From Saprospiraceae bacterium (lineage in GTDB: Bacteria > Bacteroidota > Bacteroidia > Chitinophagales > Saprospiraceae), in the NCBI GenBank assembly GCA_020528935.1, contig JAJDFU010000494.1:1-14751 (forward strand): a stretch of 14,751 nt of DNA. The letters are read 5' to 3'. The notes beneath the pieces were generated by a model. That model did no database searches. It had not been told where the DNA came from and was given only the letters and a program-made list of their open reading frames with translations. The position numbers were made by a program, and so were the translations under genes. Below, piece after piece: positions 1 through 6,557 of this stretch; within the stretch, counting starts at the first letter, position 1; each line of letters opens with the position of its first letter.

Positions 1-1219
1 CCAGGTTGTTATCCGTGTTTAACCGGAGTTTTATCTCCGGCTTTTTGAGGTTCTCGATCCGCAGTGCGCCCCTGGCGTAGCCGTCGGCAAACCGGACGTC
101 CAGCGTATCCATGTGGAGGCGGGCCTGGGAGAGGTCTGCCGAATCTCCGGTGGTGACTGCCATTTTCATGTTGAAGGACTCCAGGAGGGTTTTCCCGCTT
201 TCTTTCTCGGAAATGCGCACGTCCTGGGCTTCAAATCGGGCTTCGACGTACGGAAGGGCATCGGACAGGGTTTCGCCTTTCAGGCTGCCTTCCAGGCTCA
301 TCCTTCCGCCTCCCGAGAAGCGTTTGGGATCCACATTCAGAAACCGGTTGGAAACGAGCCCCAGCAGGGCCAGGTCGTTCTGTTCGGCCCGGAAACGGAG
401 ATCGGCATAGCCGTTTTGAAGCAGATCGCAGGTGCCGGAAAGGTGAAGCGAAGCACCGTCCAGCGTCAGGTCTGCCCTGGGCAGTGCGGCTACCTGGGAT
501 TTCGGATCGTAATGGACCTCGCCCTCGAAGCGCAGGCTGTGGGCTTTTGCCAACGTGCTATTCCGGGTGCGGAGGGAGTCGAGCTGAAGCTGAAAGGACA
601 GCTCGTTGAATATGCTGTCCCGGGAAGCGTACAGGCGATCGGTGAACTGGTCCAGTTCTCCGGCCAGGTAGGTGTCGGCAGGTTGGTGATCCAGCGTAAA
701 GCGGAAGCTGTCGATGGAGAGCTTTTTCAGGTCCAGGCTGTACTGGACCGGTTTTCGGGAAACCGTGTCGAGCTCCTTTTCGACAGCGGGTTTTGGGGCG
801 AAGGTAAGCGCCCGGCTCAGGTTAGTCGTGCTGTCAGGGTAGATGATAAGCCCGGCATAGCCGTTCTCCAGTTCAATGGCCTGAATGCTGAGTTGGTCGC
901 TGATCAGCTTCCAGGGGTTGACGGCTACCAGCAGCCGCTGAAGAGCCAGAATAGGCTGTTCGCCGGAAGGGCGCTCCGCCCCGGGGCGCTCGTAGTAGGC
1001 AATGTCGTGCAGCACCAGGCTCAGGTTGGGCAGGTGGCGGAGCAGGTTGATATCGGCATCGTCCAGTACGAGTTCGCCTTGCTGAGATGTATTGAAGAGG
1101 TCAATCGCCCGCTGGGCGAGCCGGTCTTCCAGCACCTTAACGACCAAGGCGAGCACAAGCAGCAGCCCGAGCAAGACGCCCAGAATGCGCAACGGCCATT
1201 TTATCCAGGGGGATGACAT
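1..1219 (-). CDS. AsmA-family membrane-anchored protein, N-terminal part (runs off left edge)
   Basis: The minus strand is open from an ATG at 1219 to the window edge, giving about 406 residues with no stop. The start MSSPWIKWPLRILGVL leads into one hydrophobic anchor (about residues 6-27). Then follows the usual AsmA-like pattern: a short segment on a low-lying layer (NLLRHLPNLSLVLHDIAYYE), a line ending in LLVAVNPWKLISDQLSIQAI, and repeated beta-rich stretches of 'L.LD' and 'DLRF' type. AsmA/TamB/YhdP-like proteins are inner-membrane-anchored bridge or biogenesis proteins acting towards the outer membrane, and Bacteroidota carry several large paralogues. The C-terminal AsmA domain lies outside the window. 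It sits 101 bp downstream of tyrS on the same strand with no clear terminator between them, so cotranscription is possible. Family assignment is by pattern, not alignment; the substrate is unknown. Confidence 0.75.
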   Translation of the reverse strand, partial: MSSPWIKWPLRILGVLLGLLLVLALVVKVLEDRLAQRAIDLFNTSQQGELVLDDADINLLRHLPNLSLVLHDIAYYERPGAERPSGEQPILALQRLLVAVNPWKLISDQLSIQAIELENGYAGLIIYPDSTTNLSRALTFAPKPAVEKELDTVSRKPVQYSLDLKKLSIDSFRFTLDHQPADTYLAGELDQFTDRLYASRDSIFNELSFQLQLDSLRTRNSTLAKAHSLRFEGEVHYDPKSQVAALPRADLTLDGASLHLSGTCDLLQNGYADLRFRAEQNDLALLGLVSNRFLNVDPKRFSGGGRMSLEGSLKGETLSDALPYVEARFEAQDVRISEKESGKTLLESFNMKMAVTTGDSADLSQARLHMDTLDVRFADGYARGALRIENLKKPEIKLRLNTDNNL

Positions 1220-1320
1220 GCAAAGGGGTTTAAGGCTGCCCTTAATATACAGCAGAATACGGTGGCATGCCAGTGCCGGGTATGGTCCTTCTGAGGAGAC
1301 CGGTAAAACCTCAATCGCTC

Positions 1321-2598
1321 CTATTCCGCGATCAGGATGTATTTGTTCTTTTTGCCGTTCTCTACCAGCAGGAATCGGCCGTGCAGCAAAGAATTTGAAT
1401 CTACGATAATTTCGTGGGCTTCGATCTTTTCCTTGTTCACGCTGATGGCCTTGCCTTTGATAGCCCGCCGGGCTTCACCTTTGGAGGGTAGGATGTCTGT
1501 AGCATCGGTGAGCAGGTCCACAATGTTGAGGCCGGAAGCCAGGATCTCGCGTGAAAGACGCCGGTGGGGGATCTCCTGGGCCACGGTCTCCAGCTCTTGC
1601 TCGCCCAGCGACAGCAGGTTTTGCCGGTCGGCCTTTTTGTTGAACAGCAGTTGGCTGACGTTCAATACCGACTGGTAGGCCTCGTCGCCGTGGATGCGAC
1701 GGGTGAGTTCCTCGGCCAGCAGCCGCTTTCGCTCGATGGGGTTGTCGGCCAGTTCGCGCTCCAGGGTTTCGACTTCTGCTTTGGACTTGAGGGTGAAGTA
1801 CCGGGTAAATTGAGGCAGGTCGGCATCGGCGGCATTGATCCAGAACTGGTAAAACTTATAGGGCGAGGTCATGTCCGGATCCAGCCAGATGTTGCCGCTT
1901 TCGCTCTTGCCGAACTTGCTGCCGTCGGCCTTGGTGAGCAGAGGGGTGGTGAGCGCATATGCTTTTTCGCCCAGGTTGCGGCGCACGAATTCCGTGCCCG
2001 TGGTGATGTTGCCCCACTGGTCGGAGCCCCCCATCTGCAAGCGGCAATCGTGCTGTTGGAAAAGCGTTTGGAAGTCGTAGCCCTGGATGAGCTGGTAGCT
2101 GAACTCGGTAAAGGAAATTCCGGTCTCCAGCCGGCTTTGCACCGATTCCTTGCTCATCATGTAGTTGACCGTAATGGATTTGCCCACCTCGCGCAGGAAG
2201 TCCAGGACGTTCATGTCGCGGTAGAAGTCGAGATTGTTTACCAGCAAAGCCTTATTCGGTCCGTCCTCGAAGTTGAGCAGTTGGCGGAATTGGGCGGTCT
2301 GTCGCCGGAGGTTGGCGTCCAGCTCCTCGTAGGTCTTCAACTGCCGCTCTTTGTCCTTGCCGCTGGGATCGCCGATGCGGCCCGTGGCACCGCCCATCAG
2401 CACCATGGGGGTGTGCCCCGCCCGCTGGAAGAGGGTGAGCAGCATGACCTGCACGTAATTGCCGATGGTGAGCGAGGGCGCTGTGGGGTCAAAGCCGATG
2501 TACCCGCGCACGGGACCTTCGGCCAATAGACCCTCTACGCCCGGCGTGAAATCCTGAAGCATGCCGCGCCACTTCAGCTCGGCGATGAAATCCTGCAT
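1321..2598 (-). CDS. tyrS: Tyrosine--tRNA ligase
   Basis: This 425-residue protein charges tRNA(Tyr) with tyrosine in the cytoplasm, and the length is normal for bacterial TyrRS. Visible class I synthetase landmarks are: the nucleotide-binding region GFDPTAPSLTIGNY (residues 35-48, HIGH position), GGATGRIGDPSGK (69-81), YQLIQGYDF (168-176), the tyrosine/ATP site GSDQWGN (191-197), and KFGKS (228-232), the usual TyrRS form of KMSKS. An S4-like tRNA-binding domain fills about 360-425 (SKGEARRAIKGKAISVN). The start at 2598 (MQDFIAELKWRG) is chosen because family homology begins there; the frame stays open to 2697, but those 33 extra codons look like leader. The HIGH motif reads T-I-G-N, lacking both histidines. 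It is divergent from the ABC permease, with a 139-bp shared upstream region. Confidence 0.97.
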   Translation of the reverse strand: MQDFIAELKWRGMLQDFTPGVEGLLAEGPVRGYIGFDPTAPSLTIGNYVQVMLLTLFQRAGHTPMVLMGGATGRIGDPSGKDKERQLKTYEELDANLRRQTAQFRQLLNFEDGPNKALLVNNLDFYRDMNVLDFLREVGKSITVNYMMSKESVQSRLETGISFTEFSYQLIQGYDFQTLFQQHDCRLQMGGSDQWGNITTGTEFVRRNLGEKAYALTTPLLTKADGSKFGKSESGNIWLDPDMTSPYKFYQFWINAADADLPQFTRYFTLKSKAEVETLERELADNPIERKRLLAEELTRRIHGDEAYQSVLNVSQLLFNKKADRQNLLSLGEQELETVAQEIPHRRLSREILASGLNIVDLLTDATDILPSKGEARRAIKGKAISVNKEKIEAHEIIVDSNSLLHGRFLLVENGKKNKYILIAE

Positions 2599-2737
2599 GG
2601 TACTGTGCGTTCTATTTGAGGAGGGCAAAGGTAAGGGGGAATAGTGGAATGTTGATATATCGGAGGGTTGGGTGAATGGGTGCGGCGGACTGTCCACTGA
2701 AATAAATCCGTCGCGATTACATATTTTCGCCCATCGG

Positions 2738-4033
2738 ATGAATGTTCCCTACTTCATAGCCCGGCGCGTGGCGGCCAGCGGCCAGCCCACTTTTTCACGC
2801 CTGATCCTGCGCATTGCGGTGGCTGCCGTGGCGATCAGTGTGGCCGTTATGATCATCGCTACTTCACTGATCGCGGGTTTCAAAGAGCAGATCAGCCGTA
2901 AAGTGTTCGGTTTTTGGGGCCACATTCACATCACGGATACCAATATCGGCCGCACGGTGCTGGAGAGCTCGCCCGTTTCCCGAAACCAGCCCTTCTATCC
3001 ATCGCTCGACACCCTGGGACCGGTTCCCTACCAATCGGCCCGGCGGGTATTGGGCATGGAGTTTTGGGGTTCCGACCGCACAACCGGGGGCGTGCGGCAC
3101 ATTCAGGTCTTCGCCTTTCACGCGGGCGTGATCAAAGCCGGAGATGCCATCGAGGGCATATTGCTGAAGGGAGTGGGTTTTGATTTCGACTGGGCCTTTA
3201 TGAAGGAATACATCAAAGCGGGCAGGGCCCTGAGGCTGCCGGACACCATCCCTTCGCGGGAGATCCTCATCTCCCGGCAGACGGCCGATCGCCTGCAGGT
3301 TGGGGTAGGGGATCGCTTCATCGTGCACGTACCGGGCGACGGCAACATGCTGCGGCGCCGCTTTGAGGTGAGCGGCATTTATCGCACCGGGCTGGAGGAA
3401 TACGACAAGCGCTTTGCCCTGGTGGATATTCGGCAGATCCAGCAGCTGAAAGGCTGGCCGGCCGATCAGGTGAGCGGTTTCGAGGTGTTTGTGGATGACG
3501 TACAAGATGTGGAGGTGTTGGCCGATTACATCTACACCGAATTACTGCCCCAGGACCTCTATGCGGAGACCATACGCGAAAAGCTGCCCGAGATCTTCGA
3601 ATGGCTGGATCTGCAGGACATCAACGAGATCGTCATACTCACCCTGATGCAATTGGTGGCCATCATCAACATGATCACGGCCCTGCTCATCCTCATCCTG
3701 GAGCGCACCAACATGATCGGCACCCTCAAAGCCCTGGGCGGCTCCAACTGGCAGATCCGGCGGATTTTTCTCTACTACGCCGGCTACATCATCGTTCTCG
3801 GGCTGTTCTGGGGGAACCTCATCGGATTGGGGCTTTGCGTTTTGCAGCAGCAGTTCGGCTTCATACAACTGGACGAGACGAATTACTACCTCTCCGTGGC
3901 CCCTATCAAATTCCGCTGGGGCACGATCCTGCTGCTCAATATCGGCACATTACTCATTACACTGATCTTCCTGGTGCTGCCTTCCTGGCTGGTATCCCGC
4001 ATCGATCCGGTAAAGGCGATCCGGTTCAAGTAG
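2738..4033 (+). CDS. ABC transporter permease, LolC/LolE-like FtsX family
   Basis: This 431-residue inner-membrane protein has the FtsX/MacB-type layout. An amphipathic start (MNVPYFIARRVAASGQ) precedes a first membrane helix (about 22-48), then a large extracytoplasmic domain (about 50-295), then three C-terminal helices (about 298-322, 346-369, 394-417). The charged stretch ERTNMIGTLKALGG after helix 2 is the coupling segment that contacts the ATPase, and the C-terminus SRIDPVKAIRFK is typical of the FtsX domain. LolC/LolE homologues extract lipoproteins from the inner membrane with the ATPase LolD; no ATPase gene is adjacent here, which is common in Bacteroidota. The start at 2738 is preferred over the upstream ATG at 2672, because the extra 22 residues do not look like family sequence and would intrude into the tyrS leader. 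The exact substrate is inferred. Confidence 0.85.
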   Translation: MNVPYFIARRVAASGQPTFSRLILRIAVAAVAISVAVMIIATSLIAGFKEQISRKVFGFWGHIHITDTNIGRTVLESSPVSRNQPFYPSLDTLGPVPYQSARRVLGMEFWGSDRTTGGVRHIQVFAFHAGVIKAGDAIEGILLKGVGFDFDWAFMKEYIKAGRALRLPDTIPSREILISRQTADRLQVGVGDRFIVHVPGDGNMLRRRFEVSGIYRTGLEEYDKRFALVDIRQIQQLKGWPADQVSGFEVFVDDVQDVEVLADYIYTELLPQDLYAETIREKLPEIFEWLDLQDINEIVILTLMQLVAIINMITALLILILERTNMIGTLKALGGSNWQIRRIFLYYAGYIIVLGLFWGNLIGLGLCVLQQQFGFIQLDETNYYLSVAPIKFRWGTILLLNIGTLLITLIFLVLPSWLVSRIDPVKAIRFK

Positions 4034-4071
4034 ATGGCCAACGGAACGGCACCCACATTCACACCCATACC

Positions 4072-4100
4072 CACACTCACACTCACACTCACACTCACAC
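4072..4100. repeat. CACACT hexamer microsatellite
   Basis: Four perfect CACACT units are followed by a partial fifth (CACAC). They are flanked on both sides by degenerate relatives (CCCACATTCACACCCATAC before, CACCCAAACC after). The tract lies in the 130-bp spacer between the permease stop (4033) and the corA-like start (4164), so it is outside both genes. A hexamer changes spacing without shifting a reading frame. On the transcript it would be a C/A-rich unstructured stretch. Confidence 0.9.
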
Positions 4101-4163
4101 CCAAACCTACCCTGTGGACTCAAAGTCGTATGTTTGTGAGCGATCTGAAGTGGGAGCAGCGGT

Positions 4164-5111
4164 ATGATCCATTATTACATCAAAAAAGAAGGGCGCTTGA
4201 TGGAGCTGGAATCGGCGCAGCCTTCCTGCTGGATAAACATTACGCCCCCCTTCAATACGGAGGAACTGGAAGAGTTTGCCCAGCAGTTTGACATACCGCT
4301 CGATTTCCTGACCGACTCGCTGGATATCGACGAGCGCTCGCGGTACGAACGGGAAGAGGACGTGCGGCTCATTCTCCTGAATTCGCCCCTGCTCAACGTG
4401 GCGGAGGACGCCTCGGATGCCATTTACATCACGGTGCCGATCGGCATTATCCTCACCCCCGAGAACGTCATCACCATTACGTCCTACACCAATCCGGTGC
4501 TGGAGCGCTTTCTGGAACAGCGCGTGAAGCACTTCGATCCTTCGGACGAGGTCCTTTTTGTGCTCCAGATCATGGAGCAAACGGTGTACGGCTTCCTCAA
4601 CGGCCTCAAAAAGCTCAACCTCAAGCGCAACCTCATCGAAGAAGAACTGTACCATTCCAGCCGCAACAAGGAACTGAAAGACCTGTTGAGCATCGAAAAA
4701 TCGCTGGTGTATTTCGTCAATGCCCTTCGGGCCAATGAGCTACTTCAGATGAAGATGAAGCGCACCGATCTGCTGCAACTGCGCGAGGACGAGGACAAGG
4801 TGGACCTGTTCGAGGATATTATCATCGACAACGGGCAGGCTCTGGAAATGGCCAACGTGTACAGCAATATCCTCAGCGGCACCATGGACGCCTATGCCTC
4901 CATTATCTCCAATAACCTGAACGTCACCATCCACCGGCTGACGCTGGTTACGATTTTCCTCGCCGTACCCACTCTCCTGGCCAGCGTGTACGGCATGAAT
5001 ATTCCCCTGCCCATGCAGGAAAACAACTTCGCCCTCTACCTGATTATTGGTCTGTCCGTTATTCTCAGTCTGCTTATGGCCTGGTACTTTCAGCGGAAGC
5101 GATATTTCTAG
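4164..5111 (+). CDS. corA: CorA-family divalent cation (Mg2+/Co2+) transporter
   Basis: This is a 315-residue member of the CorA/MRS2/ZntB superfamily, whose pentamers conduct Mg2+ and related ions across the inner membrane. The N-terminal cytoplasmic alpha/beta domain spans about 1-130 (VRLILLNSPLL, PIGIILTPENVITI). A long charged helical stalk (about 135-255) ends in two membrane helices at the C-terminus (about 258-276 and 289-309). The signature GMN is at 277-279, at the end of the first helix, and the chain ends with the basic tail QRKRYF. The loop after GMN reads IPLPMQENNF rather than the FE.MPE form of classic CorA, placing it in a different subgroup; ion specificity cannot be read from sequence. 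The start at 4164 fits the family; the ATG at 4200 is an alternative. It follows the permease by 130 bp. Confidence 0.92.
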   Translation: MIHYYIKKEGRLMELESAQPSCWINITPPFNTEELEEFAQQFDIPLDFLTDSLDIDERSRYEREEDVRLILLNSPLLNVAEDASDAIYITVPIGIILTPENVITITSYTNPVLERFLEQRVKHFDPSDEVLFVLQIMEQTVYGFLNGLKKLNLKRNLIEEELYHSSRNKELKDLLSIEKSLVYFVNALRANELLQMKMKRTDLLQLREDEDKVDLFEDIIIDNGQALEMANVYSNILSGTMDAYASIISNNLNVTIHRLTLVTIFLAVPTLLASVYGMNIPLPMQENNFALYLIIGLSVILSLLMAWYFQRKRYF

Positions 5112-5187
5112 TTGACAATGAGTGCCTTGCGGCGGGGGAGTCATTCGGGATCCGGCTTTTTATACTCAAATAAGTGTTAATCGCCCC

Positions 5188-5288
5188 GGTTTTCCACAGG
5201 GGTTTTCCACAATGTGTATAACATAGTGCCTTTTTGTAATGCCTTGACAAACAATGTGTAAGCACTATTTTCCACATTCTGTGGAAAA
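5188..5288. promoter_or_regulatory. Cluster of DnaA-box-like sites upstream of nrdB
   Basis: Five 9-mers fit the DnaA-box pattern TTWTNCACA within 99 bases: TTTTCCACA at 5190-5198, 5203-5211 and 5268-5276 on the plus strand; TTATACACA at 5213-5221 and TTTTCCACA at 5280-5288 on the minus strand. A degenerate sixth (TGTGTAAGC on the plus strand) lies at 5255-5263. The first two belong to an 11-bp direct repeat GGTTTTCCACA with a 13-bp period. The last two form a perfect 9-bp inverted repeat with a 3-base spacer. The site pattern is seen directly; DnaA binding is inferred. DnaA is known to regulate nrdAB in Escherichia coli, so dNTP-supply control is plausible. A chromosomal origin or a different dimeric regulator are alternatives. 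Confidence 0.55.
5244..5271 (+). promoter_or_regulatory. Possible nrdB promoter
   Basis: TTGACA (5244-5249) is followed after 16 bases by TATTTT (5266-5271). Read the Bacteroidota way, the TTG (5244-5246) is 19 bases before a TAnnTT-type element. The downstream element overlaps the DnaA-box-like inverted repeat at 5268-5288, so a protein bound there would cover the promoter. This is motif matching only; a second TAnnTTTG-like sequence, TAATTTAG at 5318-5325, could also serve. Confidence 0.3.
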
Positions 5289-5405
5289 ATGACCATTCCC
5301 TCACCTGAATTAGCCATTAATTTAGTGTTAAGCACCGCAAGAGCAGGCTCCGGTTCGGCTCCCTGCACCGGTTCTTCTTCTTTTCAGCAGGGGAATCTCC
5401 CAGGG

Positions 5406-5423
5406 CGAGTGTGTCAACACTCG
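5406..5423 (+). other. Hairpin in the nrdB leader
   Basis: CGAGTGT and ACACTCG form a perfect 7-bp stem around the loop GTCA. It sits between a smaller GGGA/TCCC hairpin just upstream (about 5391-5401) and a GCAG/CTGC pair (about 5386-5389 with 5426-5429) that could close a three-way junction. There is no T-run after it, so it is not a terminator. It may be an RNA leader structure, an operator, or chance. It does not match the cobalamin-riboswitch core that precedes some nrd genes. Confidence 0.35.
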
Positions 5424-5489
5424 GGCTGCCGGTCTTTGCTCTTTAGTGAACGAAGCATATTCCAGAAAAATCAAAAAAGTAAAAGCTCC

Positions 5490-6467
5490 ATGGCTAACGT
5501 TCAGGAACCGATCTTACAGGACAACCCCAATCGCTTTGTCCTTTTTCCCATACAGCACGACGACATCTGGGCCTATTACAAGAAGCAGGAAGCCAGCTTC
5601 TGGACGGCCGAAGAGATCGATCTCTCCGCCGACCTCAACGACTGGAAGTCCAAACTCAACGACGACGAGCGCCACTTCATCAAGCACGTACTGGCTTTCT
5701 TCGCGGCCAGCGACGGTATTGTCAATGAAAACCTGGCCGAAAATTTCGTCAATGAAGTCCAGTATACGGAGGCGAAGTTCTTCTACGGTTTTCAGATCAT
5801 GATGGAGAACATTCACTCCGAAACCTATTCCCTGCTTATCGATACCTACATCAAGGATCCGGAAGAAAAGGATTACCTCTTCAACGCCATTGAGCACATG
5901 GACTGTGTGAAAAAGAAGGCCGACTGGGCCCTTCGGTGGATCGAGAAAGGCAGTTTTGCCGAGCGGCTCGTCGCCTTTGCCGCCGTGGAGGGCATTTTCT
6001 TCAGCGGATCCTTTTGCTCTATCTTCTGGCTGAAAAAGCGCGGACTCATGCCGGGGCTCAGCTTCAGCAATGAGCTCATCAGCCGCGACGAAGGGCTCCA
6101 CTGCGATTTCGCCTGCCTGTTGTACAACGACCACCTGCAGAACAAGCTGTCTGACGAAACGGTACGCACCATAATTGCGGATGCGGTGGCGATCGAAAAG
6201 GAGTTCGTATCGGACGCCCTGCCCGTCAACCTCATTGGAATGAATGCAGAGCTGATGTGCCAGTACATCGAGTTCGTAGCGGATCGCCTGCTCACGGCCC
6301 TGAACCAGGAGAAAATATTCGGCGTGGAAAACCCCTTCCCCTGGATGGATATGATCAGCCTGCAGGGAAAGACCAACTTCTTCGAGAAGCGCGTGGGCGA
6401 CTACCAGAAAAGCGGGGTCATGGCCGGGCGCGACAAACAGGTGTTTTCGCTGGATGAAGATTTTTGA
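5490..6467 (+). CDS. nrdB: Ribonucleoside-diphosphate reductase, beta subunit (class I R2)
   Basis: This 325-residue R2 subunit houses the di-iron site and tyrosyl radical that start ribonucleotide reduction in NrdA. The expected metal ligands are all visible: D75 (FAASD), E106 and H109 (MENIH), E167 (AAVEG), and E201 and H204 (SRDEGLH). The radical tyrosine is Y113 in HSETYSLL. The C-terminus VFSLDEDF is the tail that docks into the large subunit. Sequence stretches such as KKKADWALRWIEKG and FWLKKRGLMPGLSFSNELIS are close to animal and yeast R2, which many Bacteroidota share. The start at 5490 gives family length; the open frame to 5289 is rejected. nrdA follows 90 bp later in the same direction, so the two are probably one transcript. 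Confidence 0.97.
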   Translation: MANVQEPILQDNPNRFVLFPIQHDDIWAYYKKQEASFWTAEEIDLSADLNDWKSKLNDDERHFIKHVLAFFAASDGIVNENLAENFVNEVQYTEAKFFYGFQIMMENIHSETYSLLIDTYIKDPEEKDYLFNAIEHMDCVKKKADWALRWIEKGSFAERLVAFAAVEGIFFSGSFCSIFWLKKRGLMPGLSFSNELISRDEGLHCDFACLLYNDHLQNKLSDETVRTIIADAVAIEKEFVSDALPVNLIGMNAELMCQYIEFVADRLLTALNQEKIFGVENPFPWMDMISLQGKTNFFEKRVGDYQKSGVMAGRDKQVFSLDEDF

Positions 6468-6557
6468 GCGTCACGGTACGAGGTATCCGATCGCTCCGCG
6501 GAGCTATTGTCCGGGGCGAAAAGAGAATAGGCAACAACCCATTAAATCACCACCATC

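Larger units (their letters stand above)
5112..5489. other. 378-bp non-coding region between the CorA-family gene and nrdB
   Basis: No gene is supported here. From left to right it holds a G/C-rich run ending in GGCTTTTT (about 5152-5160, at best a weak terminator for corA), the DnaA-box-like cluster at 5188-5288, a possible promoter at 5244-5271, and a roughly 200-bp leader containing the hairpin at 5406-5423. The nrdB frame stays open back to an ATG at 5289, but that 67-residue extension resembles no known R2 start and has unlike composition, so it is treated as untranslated leader. The last 25 bases before nrdB are A-rich without a Shine-Dalgarno motif, as is usual in Bacteroidota. Confidence 0.7.

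Noticed and set aside
113..1216. Long plus-strand frame of 367 codons
   Set aside because: It is the antisense shadow of the AsmA-like gene. Its translation is rich in Gln/Gly/Val without any domain pattern, while the minus frame has an anchor helix and AsmA-like layout.
1564..2529. Plus-strand frame of 321 codons
   Set aside because: Lies entirely antisense to tyrS, whose motifs are unmistakable; no family resemblance.
4050..4110. CRISPR-like array
   Set aside because: The units are contiguous hexamers without spacers; this is a simple tandem repeat.
4034..4291. Frame starting right after the permease stop, encoding a Thr/Leu/Pro repeat peptide
   Set aside because: The repeat peptide is only the translation of the CACACT tract, and the frame then overlaps the corA start out of frame.
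5330..5440. Cobalamin riboswitch before nrdB
   Set aside because: Checked for the conserved B12-box and GGTGAAAATCC-like core known from nrd and metE leaders; the core is absent.
5289..5489. N-terminal extension of NrdB by 67 residues
   Set aside because: The frame is open, but the sequence has no R2-like content, begins in the DnaA-box inverted repeat, and the A-rich leader just before 5490 fits a Bacteroidota start.
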